Shown: positions 49,830 to 60,745, counted from the stretch's first letter. The stretch: 64,000 bases of DNA from Acidobacteriota bacterium (GCA_021781495.1 JAJXWS010000004.1:1-64000), one strand, 5' to 3'. Program-made: numbers and translations. The notes: generated by a model not told the origin, from the letters alone.

Positions 49830-51305
49830 GTGGAGTTCTGCGCCGGGAATACGAACGAGCGCGGTGGATTGGAGCTTGCTTTGGCAGAGACAGTGTTTGA
49901 TGTGGCGATTATCGGCGGCGGGCCGGGCGGATACACAGCGGCGATTCGCGCCGGGCAGCTGGGGCTGAAGGTGGCGCTGATTGAGAAGACGCCGAAGCTG
50001 GGCGGAACCTGTCTGCACGTGGGCTGCATCCCCACAAAGGCGCTGCTGTTCAACGCCGAGCTGTGGGACCACCTGAAGCACGCGGCTGACTACGGCATCG
50101 ACGGCGTGGAGAGTCGCACGCTGAACTGGGAGTCCGTGCTCAAGCGCAAGAACGCCATCATCACCAAGCACACCAAGGGCCTCGACTTCCTGATGAAGAA
50201 GAACAAGGTCACGGTCCTCTCCGGATACGGCCGGTTGACCGGACCGGCCAAAGACGGCGTGCACACGGTGGCGCTGAGCGACGTGCCGGATGGCGCGGCC
50301 ACTGAGGTGAAGACGAAGAACGTGATTCTGGCCACGGGGTCAGAGGCCAAGACGATCTTCGGCCTCAAGCCGGATGACCGCATCCTGACCAACATTGAGA
50401 TGCTCAGCGTGCCGGAGCCGCCCAGGTCGCTGATCGTGATCGGCGCGGGCGCCGTGGGCATGGAATTCAGCTCCATCTTCCGCAGCTTCGGGGCCGAGGT
50501 GACCATCGTCGAGTTCCTGCCGCGCGTGGTGCCGGTGGAGGACGAGGACGTCTCCAAGGAGATTACGCGGCTGTTCAAGAAGCGCGGCATCGACGTGAAC
50601 ACCGGCGCGAAGGTGGAGAAGGTGGAGAAGACCGGGAGCGGTGTGAAGGTCACCTGGACCAACTCCAGCGGCAAGACCGTGGAGAAGGAAGCGGAGAAGG
50701 TGCTGGTGGCCGTGGGACGCGCTCCGCGCACCGAGAACGTGGGTCTGGAGACGACGCGGGTGCAGCTCGACCGCGGCTTTATCCCGGTGAACGAGGCGCA
50801 GGAGACGGCGGAGCCGGGCGTGTTTGCCGTGGGCGACATTGTGGCCGGGCTGCCGCAACTGGCGCACGTGGCCGGCATGAGCGGCATTGTGGCCGTGAGC
50901 AAGATCGCCGGGCGCAACTACAAGCCGGTGCGGAAGGATCGCATTCCGGGCGCCACTTACACCGAGCCGCAGATTGGCAGCGTGGGGCTAACAGAGGCGC
51001 AGGCCCGCGAGAAGGGCTACGAGGTAAAGGTGGGCAAGTTCCCCTTCGCGGGCAACTCCAAGGCGACCATTGTGGGCAGCCACGACGGCTTTGTGAAGAT
51101 CGTCTCCGATGCCAAATACGGCGAGATCCTCGGCGTGCACATCCTTGGGCCGCAGGCTACGGAGCTGGTGGCAGAGGCTGTCGCCGTGCTGGAGCTGGAG
51201 GGCACGGTGGAGGAGATGATGTTCACGATTCACGCGCACCCCACGCTGGCCGAGAGCATGCTGGACGCGTTTGCAGCCGTGGAGGGCATGGCGATCAACG
51301 CCTAG
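49830..51305 (+). CDS. lpdA: Dihydrolipoyl dehydrogenase
   Basis: AIIGGGPGGYTAAIRAGQLGLKVALIEK; LGGTCLHVGCIPTKALL; HAHPTLAESMLDA. A TTG at 49881 is an alternative start. Confidence 0.93.
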   Translation: MEFCAGNTNERGGLELALAETVFDVAIIGGGPGGYTAAIRAGQLGLKVALIEKTPKLGGTCLHVGCIPTKALLFNAELWDHLKHAADYGIDGVESRTLNWESVLKRKNAIITKHTKGLDFLMKKNKVTVLSGYGRLTGPAKDGVHTVALSDVPDGAATEVKTKNVILATGSEAKTIFGLKPDDRILTNIEMLSVPEPPRSLIVIGAGAVGMEFSSIFRSFGAEVTIVEFLPRVVPVEDEDVSKEITRLFKKRGIDVNTGAKVEKVEKTGSGVKVTWTNSSGKTVEKEAEKVLVAVGRAPRTENVGLETTRVQLDRGFIPVNEAQETAEPGVFAVGDIVAGLPQLAHVAGMSGIVAVSKIAGRNYKPVRKDRIPGATYTEPQIGSVGLTEAQAREKGYEVKVGKFPFAGNSKATIVGSHDGFVKIVSDAKYGEILGVHILGPQATELVAEAVAVLELEGTVEEMMFTIHAHPTLAESMLDAFAAVEGMAINA

Positions 51306-51330
51306 CGACAGAACGCAGGGGAATGTGCGA

Positions 51331-52401
51331 ATGCAGGTAAACGGATATATGAAGAAGAGCTGTGTTGTTCTTGCCCTGTTGGCCATGGCGAATTTCCAGG
51401 GCCTGGCGCAGGCCAACTCAGGCGCGCCGGAGCCATTGCAGGTGCCGGCAAAGACGCTGCCCGTGCCCACGGACGTGAGCCCGGAGATGCAGAAGATCAT
51501 TGGCGCTCCGCGGCGCGCTGGGTGGGACAAGCTGTGGACCACCGGCGAAGAGTGGCGAGCCGCAGCCAATGCGCAGGCTGCGCAGACCATGCAGACGCTG
51601 CCTGCAATGCGCGAGCGCCTGCACGTGACCGTGAAGCCCGCAACGATGGACGGCGTACGTGTCTTCCTCGTGACGCCGGATGTAATTCCGCCGGAGCATC
51701 GCGACAAAGTCCTCATTCACGTGCACGGCGGCTGCTACGTGTTGTTCCCGGGCGAATCAGGAACGTCCGAGGCCATCCTGATGGCGGGGTTCGGGCACTT
51801 CAAGGTAATCAGTGTGGACTATCGCATGCCGCCGGAGGCGTACTTCCCTGCCGCGCTGGACGATGCGATGACAGTGTATAAGGCTGTGCTGCGCACGGCG
51901 AAGCCGAAGAACGTGGCCGTGTTTGGCACCTCGGCCGGCGGTGCTCTCACGCTGGAGATGATGCTGCGGGCAAAGCAGATGGGGCTACCCATGCCGGGAG
52001 CGATTGCGCCGGGCACGCCCATGTCCGACGTGACGAAGACGGGCGACTCATTCTACACAAATGAGCTGGTGGACAACGTACTTGTCTCGCGCGACGGCTT
52101 TTGCGACGCGGCAACGGTGGTCTACGCGCACGGACATGACCTGAGCGATCCGCTGCTGTCGCCGGTGTACGGAGACATGCACGGCTTTCCGCCGGCGATT
52201 TTGAGCACGGGGACGCGCGATCTGCTGCTGAGCAACACGGTGCGCGTGCACCGCAAGCTGCGCGAGGCGGGTGTGGATGCAGCGCTGGAGGTCTACGAGG
52301 GGCAGTCGCACGCGCAGTACCAGTTTGACGATCGCGTGCCGGAGACAAAGGAAGCCTTCGGAGAGATCACGGCTTTCTTCGACAAGCATCTGGGCCACTG
52401 A
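51331..52401 (+). CDS. Secreted alpha/beta hydrolase (esterase, HSL-like)
   Basis: Signal peptide; HVHGGCYVLFPGES oxyanion motif; VFGTSAGGALTLEM nucleophile elbow. Confidence 0.85.
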   Translation: MQVNGYMKKSCVVLALLAMANFQGLAQANSGAPEPLQVPAKTLPVPTDVSPEMQKIIGAPRRAGWDKLWTTGEEWRAAANAQAAQTMQTLPAMRERLHVTVKPATMDGVRVFLVTPDVIPPEHRDKVLIHVHGGCYVLFPGESGTSEAILMAGFGHFKVISVDYRMPPEAYFPAALDDAMTVYKAVLRTAKPKNVAVFGTSAGGALTLEMMLRAKQMGLPMPGAIAPGTPMSDVTKTGDSFYTNELVDNVLVSRDGFCDAATVVYAHGHDLSDPLLSPVYGDMHGFPPAILSTGTRDLLLSNTVRVHRKLREAGVDAALEVYEGQSHAQYQFDDRVPETKEAFGEITAFFDKHLGH

Positions 52402-52511
52402 CGCCTTGCAGGTGCAGCCCGCGCATGTGACTTGGGGCAAGCCATCCTCATGCTCCGGTTGACGGTAGCCCGCTCTGCCGGACCGAAGCCGATAGGTAAG
52501 TTGAAAAATAC

Positions 52512-52542
52512 AAAAGCCAGCTCTCTGTGAGAGCTGGCTTTT
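52512..52542. terminator. Bidirectional Rho-independent terminator
   Basis: AAAAGCCAGCTCTC-tgt-GAGAGCTGGCTTTT between convergent genes. Confidence 0.85.
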
Positions 52543-52568
52543 GCCTTGATCGCGAACGCCGCTGATAA

Positions 52569-54602
52569 CTACAGCTCGGTTGACTGGCTGCTGACGAGGG
52601 CCTGCGCCTTGGCGATGAAGTCGGCCAGGGGCATGGAGCCCTGGTCGCCTTTGCCGCGGGTGCGCACGCTTACGGCGTTGGCCGCTGCTTCCTTGTCGCC
52701 AAAGACGAGGATGTAGGGCGTCTTCTGGTTGGCCAGGTCGCGAATCTTCGCGTTCATCTTCTCGTTGCGGCTGTCCACTTCCACGCGGAAGCCGGCGGCC
52801 TTGAGTTCGGCCTCCACCTTGTGCGCGTATTCCAGGTGGCGCTCGCTGATGGGCACCAGGCCGATCTGCACCGGCGCAAGCCACAGCGGGAAGGCTCCGG
52901 CATAGTGCTCGATGAGCACGCCAAAAAATCTCTCCACTGACCCGAAGAGTGCGCGGTGCACCATGACGGGCTGGTGCCGCTCGCCATCCTCGCCCACGTA
53001 TTCCAGCTCAAAGCGCGCGGGCAGGTTGAAGTCAAACTGCACCGTGGAGAGCTGCCACAGGCGGCCCAGCACGTCCACGAGCTTCACGTCGATCTTGGGG
53101 CCGTAGAAGGCGGCTTCGCCGGGGATGGTCTTGTACTGGATTCCCTTGCGATCCAGCGCCCGCTGCAGGCTGCCGACGGCCAGGTTCCAGTTTTCGTCGG
53201 AGCCTGCGTAGTGCGCGCGGTCATTGGGGTCCCAGGTGGAAAGCTCGACCTTGAACTCGGAGAAGCCGAAGGTCTTCAGCACGGCCTCGGCAAAGTCGAT
53301 GCACGCGACCACCTCGTCTTCAATCTGGCCGGGGGTGCAGAAGATGTGCGCGTCGTCCTGCGTAAAGCCGCGTACGCGCAAGAGGCCGTGCATGGTGCCG
53401 GAGCGCTCGTAGCGGTACACGTTGCCCAGCTCGGCGTAGCGCGCCGGCAGGTCGCGGTAGCTCTTGGGCGAGTTCTTGTAGATGAGAATGTGGAACGGAC
53501 AGTTCATGGGCTTCATGCGATAGTTCGCATCGTCCAGTTCCATCGGGGTAAACATGTTCTGCGAGTAGAAGCCCTCGTGGCCGCTGGTCTGCCACAGGTT
53601 CACGCGCGCCACGTGCGGCGTGTAGACGAGCTGATAGCCGCGGCGGAGGCACTCGTCGCGCATCCAGTCCTCCATGATCTTGCGGATCATGGCGCCCCTG
53701 GGATGCCAGAAGATGAGGCCCGCGCCGGCCAGCTCCTGCACGCTGAAGAGGTCGAGCTGCTTGCCCAGCACGCGATGGTCGCGGCGGGCCGCCTCCTCCA
53801 GCCGCGCAAAGTGGGCATCCAGGTCCTTTTGCGAGAAGAAGGCAGTGCCGTAGATGCGCTGCAGCTGCGGATTCTTCTCATCGCCAAGCCAGTAGGCTCC
53901 GGCCAGGTTGGTCACCTTCACGGCCTTCACGCGGCCGGTGGAGGGCACATGCGGACCGCGGCAGAAGTCGACAAAGCCGCCGTTGCGGTAGAAGCTGACC
54001 TGCGAGCCCGGTTCGGTGAACTTCGTCACGAAGTGCGTCTTCATGAAGTCGCCGTCTTTTTCAAACTCGGTAAGGGCCTGCTCGCGGGGCTCGTACTCGC
54101 GCAGGAACGACTCATTGCGGGCGATGACCTCGGCCATCTTCGTTTCAATGGCGGCAAGGTCGTCCGGCGTAAAGGGCTTCTCGCGATAAAAATCGTAGAA
54201 GAAGCCGGAGTCCGTGGCCGGGCCGTGGCCGAGCTTGGTCTCCGGGAAGAGCTCCAGCACAGCGGTGGCCAGCACGTGCGCGGCAGAGTGGCGCACCACC
54301 TTCAGCGCCTCGGGATCCTTCTCCGTCACCAGCTCCAGGCGCGTGTCGGCGTTGAGCGGCGTGGAGAGGTCCACAAGGCGCGGCGCAGAGGCGTCTTCGG
54401 CGGCGTACATGGCGGCCTCGGTCGGCGTGTCGTCCGCGGCCTTTTGCGCCGCAGCGCCGGTAACGGGCGTAAGGCGCGCCACGACGCTGGCCGCGGCCAG
54501 GCGCGGCGAGATGGAGTTGGCAATCTCCAGCGGCGTTGTGCCGGCGGGCACTTCGCGAACGGAGCCATCGGGCAGATGTACGGCGATTGTTTGCGTGCTC
54601 AT
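52569..54602 (-). CDS. thrS: Threonyl-tRNA synthetase
   Basis: TGS domain; RHSAAHVLATAV; FWHPRGAMIRKIMEDWMRDECLRRGYQLVYTPHV; MNCPFHILIY. Confidence 0.96.
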   Translation of the reverse strand: MSTQTIAVHLPDGSVREVPAGTTPLEIANSISPRLAAASVVARLTPVTGAAAQKAADDTPTEAAMYAAEDASAPRLVDLSTPLNADTRLELVTEKDPEALKVVRHSAAHVLATAVLELFPETKLGHGPATDSGFFYDFYREKPFTPDDLAAIETKMAEVIARNESFLREYEPREQALTEFEKDGDFMKTHFVTKFTEPGSQVSFYRNGGFVDFCRGPHVPSTGRVKAVKVTNLAGAYWLGDEKNPQLQRIYGTAFFSQKDLDAHFARLEEAARRDHRVLGKQLDLFSVQELAGAGLIFWHPRGAMIRKIMEDWMRDECLRRGYQLVYTPHVARVNLWQTSGHEGFYSQNMFTPMELDDANYRMKPMNCPFHILIYKNSPKSYRDLPARYAELGNVYRYERSGTMHGLLRVRGFTQDDAHIFCTPGQIEDEVVACIDFAEAVLKTFGFSEFKVELSTWDPNDRAHYAGSDENWNLAVGSLQRALDRKGIQYKTIPGEAAFYGPKIDVKLVDVLGRLWQLSTVQFDFNLPARFELEYVGEDGERHQPVMVHRALFGSVERFFGVLIEHYAGAFPLWLAPVQIGLVPISERHLEYAHKVEAELKAAGFRVEVDSRNEKMNAKIRDLANQKTPYILVFGDKEAAANAVSVRTRGKGDQGSMPLADFIAKAQALVSSQSTEL

Positions 54603-54715
54603 GGTGTAAAAGGGGTGCTGCGAGTTCTACAGACGCATAAAACCCGCGCAACTTAACAGGATAGTTGCCGCAGGCACCTTGCGTCGAGCGAACCGGGAGT
54701 AGATGGAGGCAGCAA

Positions 54716-55180
54716 ATGCGCTGGATCGTGCTGATTGTGTGGCTTGGATTGTGCTTTGGCGTGGCTGCTCTGGGCGGCCGCTGGACGGCAACGGAGATTC
54801 CCACGTGGTACCGGACGCTGGCCCGGCCCACGTTTGCGCCTCCCAATTGGGTGTTTGGGCCGGTGTGGAGCGTGCTGTATCTGCTGATGGCGCTGGCGGC
54901 TTGGCGCGTAAGTCTGGCGCAGGCCGGGCCGTTGCGGACAGCGGCGCTCGCGCTGTTTGTGGCGCAGCTGGCGTTGAACCTGGCCTGGTCGTGGATCTTC
55001 TTTGGCCGGCACGCGATCGGCGCTGCCGTGGTGGAGATTGTGGTGCTGTGGGTGGCCATCGGCGCCACAACGCTGGTGTTTGCGCGGGTGGCTCCCGTGG
55101 CGGCGTGGATGATGGCTCCCTACTGGGCCTGGGTGACGTTTGCGGCGGTGCTGAATGCGGCCTACTGGAGGCTCAACTGA
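54716..55180 (+). CDS. TspO/MBR family protein
   Basis: TWYRTLARPTFAPPNWVFGPVWSVLYLLMALAAW; five TM segments; LNLAWSWIFFGRH. Confidence 0.92.
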   Translation: MRWIVLIVWLGLCFGVAALGGRWTATEIPTWYRTLARPTFAPPNWVFGPVWSVLYLLMALAAWRVSLAQAGPLRTAALALFVAQLALNLAWSWIFFGRHAIGAAVVEIVVLWVAIGATTLVFARVAPVAAWMMAPYWAWVTFAAVLNAAYWRLN

Positions 55181-55389
55181 AGCTTATGCTTGCCATAACC
55201 GCCTGAGCAGGAATAGGCTAGTGGCATGCGTCGATGTCGCTAACGCCGTTCTGGTGTCTGCCGCGATGCAGTTGTGCGCCCAATTCGCGCACGCTCTTCC
55301 CTGCCATGGAACATGGCCGTCAACCCCGAAAGAAAACATAAGATCCGCGTTTATGGCGCGTGCTGAAGCGCGGAGATAAGGAGAAGGAC

Positions 55390-56364
55390 ATGGCGCGTAT
55401 TGCCGCGAATGTGACTGAGTTGATCGGGCACACCCCCCTGGTGCGTCTGAATCGTGTGGCGGCCGGACTGCCGGCCACGGTGGTGGTCAAGCTGGAGAGC
55501 CAGAACCCCCTGGCCAGCGTAAAAGACCGCATTGGTCTGGCCATGGTGGAGGATGCCGAGAAGGCGGGCAAGATCAAGCCCGGAGAGACTGTGCTGATTG
55601 AGCCTACGAGCGGCAACACCGGCATTGCGCTGTCGTTTGTGGCGGCGGTCAAGGGCTACCGCATCATCCTCACCATGCCGGACACGATGAGCCTGGAGCG
55701 CCGGGTGCTGCTGAAGGCGCTGGGCGCTGAGATTGTGCTGACCCCGGGCGCAAACGGCATGAAGGGCGCCATCGCCAAGGCCGATGAAATCAAGGCCAGG
55801 ACGCCGAACGGCTACATCCTGGGCCAGTTTGACAACCCCGCGAACCCCGCCATCCACTACGCCACCACAGGCCCGGAGATCTGGGAGGACACAGACGGCA
55901 AGGCCGACTTCCTCATCAGTGGCGTGGGCACCGGCGGCACGCTGACGGGCACGGCAAAGTACATCAAGGAGCGCAAGCCCAGCTTCAAGGCGGTTGCCGT
56001 GGAGCCGACCGACAGCGCCGTGCTGAGCGGCGGCAAGCCCGGTCCCCACAAGATCCAGGGCATCGGCGGCGGATTCATTCCCAACGTGCTCGACACCAAG
56101 CTGATCGACGAGGTGATTGCGGTTACCAACGACGAATCCATTGACATGGCGCGCCGGTTGCCGAAGGAAGAGGGCCTGTTCGTGGGCATCTCGTCCGGCG
56201 CCGCGGTGGTGGCTGCGCTCAAGGTGGCGTCGCGGCCTGAGAACGCAGGCAAGCTGGTGGTGGTGGTGCTGCCCAGCTTTGGCGAGCGCTACCTGTCGAG
56301 CGTGTTGTTCGATGCCGTGCGGCAGGAGGCCCTGGCCCTGCCCACCGAGCCGGTAACGCTGTAA
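55390..56364 (+). CDS. cysK: Cysteine synthase A
   Basis: [33 protein letters not shown] lysine; [16 protein letters not shown]. Confidence 0.95.
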   Translation: MARIAANVTELIGHTPLVRLNRVAAGLPATVVVKLESQNPLASVKDRIGLAMVEDAEKAGKIKPGETVLIEPTSGNTGIALSFVAAVKGYRIILTMPDTMSLERRVLLKALGAEIVLTPGANGMKGAIAKADEIKARTPNGYILGQFDNPANPAIHYATTGPEIWEDTDGKADFLISGVGTGGTLTGTAKYIKERKPSFKAVAVEPTDSAVLSGGKPGPHKIQGIGGGFIPNVLDTKLIDEVIAVTNDESIDMARRLPKEEGLFVGISSGAAVVAALKVASRPENAGKLVVVVLPSFGERYLSSVLFDAVRQEALALPTEPVTL

Positions 56365-56423
56365 GAAAAGAGGGCCGGCGAGGTGATCTGCTTCGTCGGC
56401 CCGGCTGTCTGAATCCAATAGCC

Positions 56424-57158
56424 ATGGACCTGTTTGCCCGAATCCGCGAAGATGTGAAATCCGTGCTGGAGCGCGACCCCGCAGCCCGCTCGTGGCTGGA
56501 GGTGCTGTTGTGCTACCCGGGGCTGTGGGCGGTGTGGATCCACCGCATTTCGCATGCGCTATGGAGGGCGCGCCTGCGGCTGGCGGCGCGGACTCTGTCG
56601 CAGGTGGGGCGCTTCTTTACGGGCGTGGATATCCATCCCGGCGCGCTGCTGGGCCGCCGCCTGTTCATCGATCACGCGGCCGGCGTGGTGATTGGCGAAA
56701 CGGCGATTGTGGGCAGCGACGTGACCATGTACCAGGGCGTGACCCTGGGCGGCACGGGCAAGGGCCACGGCAAGCGGCACCCCACCGTGTGCGACCGCGT
56801 CTTCATCGGCAACAACGCGAACATCCTGGGCAACATCACGGTGGGTGAGAACTCGCGCGTGGGCGCTGGCTCCGTGGTGCTGTCCGACGTGCCGCCCAAC
56901 TCCACCGTGGTGGGCGTGCCCGCGCACATCGTGTATCTCAACGGCGATCGCGTGCTCATCACGGACCCGCATGACATCAAGGACCCGCTGTCGGACGCGC
57001 TGATTGCGCTGGCGTCGCGGGTGGATGAGCTGGAGGGGCGGCTGGGCGCGCACGTCGGTCGCGTCAAGCCATTTGCCGCCGAAGAGGCCGAGCGGCTGGC
57101 GTACCGCGAGGAGCTGGAGCACACGCGCGGGTACGTCTCCATGGGCGAAGGCATCTAA
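56424..57158 (+). CDS. cysE: Serine O-acetyltransferase
   Basis: IHPGALLGRRLFIDHAAGVVIGETAIVGSDVTMYQGVTLGGTGK. Confidence 0.94.
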   Translation: MDLFARIREDVKSVLERDPAARSWLEVLLCYPGLWAVWIHRISHALWRARLRLAARTLSQVGRFFTGVDIHPGALLGRRLFIDHAAGVVIGETAIVGSDVTMYQGVTLGGTGKGHGKRHPTVCDRVFIGNNANILGNITVGENSRVGAGSVVLSDVPPNSTVVGVPAHIVYLNGDRVLITDPHDIKDPLSDALIALASRVDELEGRLGAHVGRVKPFAAEEAERLAYREELEHTRGYVSMGEGI

Positions 57159-57212
57159 GCTGGTGACCGGCTGCGACGACGTATGCATGGCCGGTGCTAG
57201 AGTGAACTTGAT

Positions 57213-59447
57213 TTGACTTTTCCGCCGGGGTCAGCCTGCTTGTCTTTCCTGCGATCTCTTGTAGCGGCCATGCTGGTGCTGCCTTGCGCCGCGCTGGCGG
57301 CTCCGCGCGTGCAGCCGGTTCCGGTTCCGGACGGGATGCGCTCAGACGCCTTCACCGTCAAGGTGAACGGAGTGCCCGTGCCCGTGGCGCATGCGGCGGC
57401 CAGCTACGCCTTTGCCAGCTTTGACATTACCGGTCCGGTGACCGTGGAAGTAACGGCCTCGGCGCCGGGCTTCTGGGACGCGGGCGTGGATATTCAGCCG
57501 TGGCGGCTGGGGCTGCGGCCCGCGCGCCAGGGGCAGACCATCCGCTTTGCGCTGAAGGGTCCGGCGAAGCTCTCCATAGCGCGGCCGGGCGACTTTCTGA
57601 ATCACGCCAGCATGCTGTTTCTGTTTGCGGGCACGCCGCCCGCGCCGCCGCCGCGCGACCCCGCCGTGCATGTGTATCCGGCGGGCGTGTACCACCAGAG
57701 CCTGAATCCGAAGAGCGGCGAGACGCTGTATCTGCAGCCCGGCGCGTACTTTTTCGGCAGCCTGAACCTGTGGAAAGTGCAGGGCGTAAAGGTGCTGGGG
57801 CGCGGCACCATTGTCTACGACGGCCCGCAGGACCCCAACAGCGACCAGGGCTGGATGCAGAAGCCCGACTGGCACTGCATTGGTGCCATGGATGCCCGCG
57901 ATGTGCAGATCACCGGGCTGACGTGCATCGTGCGCTCGCGCACATGGTCCATCCAGATGAAGGACTCGACGGGCTTCCTGTATGACGATGTGCGGGTGAT
58001 CGGCGGCAACCCCGGCAATGCAAACCAGGACGGTATGGACTGGCTGGGCGGCGGCGATGCCATTGTGCGCAATGCGTTCCTGCGCACATCCGACGACGTG
58101 TTTGCCATGCAGGGCAACTGGGACGGCTATACCGAGGAGGACATGCTGCGCCCCGGTCACGACGTGCAGAACATCCTCGTCGAGAACAGCGAGCTCTCCA
58201 CCAGCATCTCGAACATTGTGCGCGCGGGCTGGCCGCGGAAGACCTTCAACTCGCGAAACTTTACCCTGCGCAACTCCGACGTGCTGCACGGCGGAATCGG
58301 CGCCTGCGGACAGACCTTCGGGCTGCTGGGCTTCTGGGGCGCGGACGGCGCAAAGGGCAGCCACTCGGACTACACGTTTGAGAACGTGTGGCTGGACAAC
58401 TGGTACTCGCTGGTGCAGCTGGAGCAGGAGGAGCCGGCGCTGCGCGGGTTCGCGTTCCACAACATCTGGGCGCTGGACCAGCCGCCGCTGGCCGCGTCCA
58501 CGCTGGTGGGGCGGGTCAGCGGAGTCACGTTTGACAACGTGAAGCTGGGGCAGAAGCGGGCGATGGGGAACGCCGATCTCTCCCTTGCCGTGCAGGGCGG
58601 AGCGGCGCCGCCGGAGTACCTGTCGCCCTACGGGCCGGTTGCCGCCTTCACCGTGGAGCCGCCGGTGTTCGCTCCCGGCGACGAGGTCACGTTCACGGCG
58701 GAGGACTCGCCGCATACGCGGTTTACGTGGCTGTTCGGCGACGGCACTGAGGCGCATGGGCGGCGCGTGCGGCATCGCTTTCCGGATGCGCAGGGCACCG
58801 CGCTGGACGAGGTCAATGGCGCGGGCCGCTTCCGCGTGCTGCTGCACGCTGAGGACAACCTCATGCGCGAGGACTGGGCAGCGCAGGATGTGGTGGCCGT
58901 GGCGCAGTGGCACAATGCGGCCCAGGTGGCCGCGCCGCTGGTGCAGGGGCTGAACTGGCGGCTCTATCCCGGCGCGTGGACCGAGCTGCCCAACCTGAAG
59001 GCGGAGACGCCTGTCGTCGCCGGCGAGTCACCGGGCCTGCTGGCCGACTCGCAGGGCTTTACGCGCTACGTCACCGCGTGGGATGGCTACCTGGATATCC
59101 CGGCCGATGGCGGATACAACTTTGACCTGATGGCACGGGATGGCGCGCGGCTGGTAATCGACGGGATCGAGGTTGCCCGCACCGGCCCACCGTTTGCGCA
59201 GGTCTGCGGCTCGCCGGGAAACGCGGTGCGCTTTGCGCGCGGCTCGCTCGGGCTGCGCGCGGGCAGGCATGTGCTGCACGTGGAGGGGCTCACCTTCGCC
59301 AGCCAGGGACCTCCGCGGCTGCTGTGGGAGGGACCGGGGTTGCCGCTCAGCGACGTGCCGCAATCGGCCTACAGCCACTTCCGCGAGGATGAGCTGCAAA
59401 GGGTGCCGGTGACGGTGGAGAAGACCGGCGACAGCGCGCATCCATGA
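57213..59447 (+). CDS. Secreted beta-helix glycoside hydrolase (GH28/GH49-like) with PKD-like and PA14 domains
   Basis: Signal peptide (TTG start); VKVLGRGTIVYDG, DGMDWLGGGDAIVRNAFLRTSDDVFAMQG; PKD-like FTWLFGDGTEAHGRRVRHRF; PA14-like DGYLDIPADGGYNFDLMARDGARLVIDG. Confidence 0.7.
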   Translation: MTFPPGSACLSFLRSLVAAMLVLPCAALAAPRVQPVPVPDGMRSDAFTVKVNGVPVPVAHAAASYAFASFDITGPVTVEVTASAPGFWDAGVDIQPWRLGLRPARQGQTIRFALKGPAKLSIARPGDFLNHASMLFLFAGTPPAPPPRDPAVHVYPAGVYHQSLNPKSGETLYLQPGAYFFGSLNLWKVQGVKVLGRGTIVYDGPQDPNSDQGWMQKPDWHCIGAMDARDVQITGLTCIVRSRTWSIQMKDSTGFLYDDVRVIGGNPGNANQDGMDWLGGGDAIVRNAFLRTSDDVFAMQGNWDGYTEEDMLRPGHDVQNILVENSELSTSISNIVRAGWPRKTFNSRNFTLRNSDVLHGGIGACGQTFGLLGFWGADGAKGSHSDYTFENVWLDNWYSLVQLEQEEPALRGFAFHNIWALDQPPLAASTLVGRVSGVTFDNVKLGQKRAMGNADLSLAVQGGAAPPEYLSPYGPVAAFTVEPPVFAPGDEVTFTAEDSPHTRFTWLFGDGTEAHGRRVRHRFPDAQGTALDEVNGAGRFRVLLHAEDNLMREDWAAQDVVAVAQWHNAAQVAAPLVQGLNWRLYPGAWTELPNLKAETPVVAGESPGLLADSQGFTRYVTAWDGYLDIPADGGYNFDLMARDGARLVIDGIEVARTGPPFAQVCGSPGNAVRFARGSLGLRAGRHVLHVEGLTFASQGPPRLLWEGPGLPLSDVPQSAYSHFREDELQRVPVTVEKTGDSAHP

Positions 59448-59471
59448 ACGGGCGGATTCGGAACAGGCGCC

Positions 59472-60725
59472 TTACTCGTAGCGCAGCGCCTCAATGGGGT
59501 CCAGATTGGCGGCCTTCCACGCCGGGTAGATGCCGAACATCAGCCCAATGGCGCAGGAGACGGTGAAGCCGAGGATGACCCACAGCGTGGAGAGCGTGGC
59601 CGGCAGCCCGATGGGCAATAGATAAATCCCCCAGGTAAGAGCCGAGCCGACCACGATGCCGATGACGCCGCCGACGGCGCACAGCGTCACCGCCTCCGTG
59701 GTGAACTGGGTCAGCAGCGTGTGCCGGGTGGCGCCAATGGCCTTGCGCACGCCAATCTCGCGCGTGCGTTCCGTTACGCTGACCAGCATGATGTTCATCA
59801 CGCCCACGCCGCCCACCATCAGGCCCACGCTGCTCACGGCGATCATGAACAGCACCAGGCCGCTGGTGAGCTGGCTCCACAGGCGCGTCAGGCTATCCGG
59901 GCCAAAGATCTCAAAGTCGTCGGGCTTTTCCACGCGCACCTTGCGCCGGATACGCAGCATCTCGCGAACCTCGTCCTCCACCAGGTCCTTGTTGCGGGGA
60001 TCGTCGTACTTCACGCTGACCTTGATGTTGCGCGCCTCCGGGTGCAGGTTGTGGAAGGTGGAGAAGGGGAAGAGGAAGAGATTGTCGTTGGGATTCTTGC
60101 CCGTGGCGAAGGGCTGGTTCTGCTTTCCCAGCACGCCGATCACGGTGTAAAGACCGGTCTCCACGTTGACCTGTTTGCCCACGGCGGACTTGCCGTTGAA
60201 GAGCTGCTGCCAGGTTTCGTATCCAATGAGGCAGACGTGGGCGGCGCGAAGGTCCTCGTCGTCGGTGAACAGGCGGCCCTCCACGATGGGCAGATCGGCC
60301 ACGTCGCCCGCTTCCGCGGTGTTGCCTTCCAGGATGGAGCCGGAGATCTTGCGGCCGTTGTAGCGCGCGCTCACCTGCCCCAGCTCAAAGCCCTTGTAGT
60401 AGTCGATCTCCGCATCGGTGGCCAGCACGTGAGGAAGCTGGCGCAGGGCGAGCGCGTCCTCCAGCGTCAGGCGCTTGCGTGCGAGCATCTCCGCCGTGGG
60501 GCGCACGCCGATGAGGGGAAGATGGTAGATCCAGAAGGAGTTTGTTCCCAGCGAGTCAATAAAGCTGGAGACCCGGATGTTGACCCCGTTGATAACCGAC
60601 GAAATGGTGATGACCGTGGAAACGCCGATGACAATGCCGAGGACCGTGAGGCCGGAGCGCAGCTTATTTGCCCGGAGTGTCTCCAGAGCCATCCTGACCG
60701 ACTCTCGGGTTTGGCCAAGTGCCAT
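59472..60725 (-). CDS. ABC transporter permease (MacB/FtsX-like)
   Basis: LRANKLRSGLTVLGIVIGVSTVITI; GVGVMNIMLVSVTERTREIGVRKAIGATRHTLLTQF; FGIYPAWKAANLDPIEALRYE. Confidence 0.9.
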   Translation of the reverse strand: MALGQTRESVRMALETLRANKLRSGLTVLGIVIGVSTVITISSVINGVNIRVSSFIDSLGTNSFWIYHLPLIGVRPTAEMLARKRLTLEDALALRQLPHVLATDAEIDYYKGFELGQVSARYNGRKISGSILEGNTAEAGDVADLPIVEGRLFTDDEDLRAAHVCLIGYETWQQLFNGKSAVGKQVNVETGLYTVIGVLGKQNQPFATGKNPNDNLFLFPFSTFHNLHPEARNIKVSVKYDDPRNKDLVEDEVREMLRIRRKVRVEKPDDFEIFGPDSLTRLWSQLTSGLVLFMIAVSSVGLMVGGVGVMNIMLVSVTERTREIGVRKAIGATRHTLLTQFTTEAVTLCAVGGVIGIVVGSALTWGIYLLPIGLPATLSTLWVILGFTVSCAIGLMFGIYPAWKAANLDPIEALRYE

Positions 60726-60745
60726 GGGCAGTTGTGAAGGTCTCT

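Noticed and set aside
52956-54656. 566-aa plus-strand ORF
   Set aside because: Antisense to thrS; no motifs.
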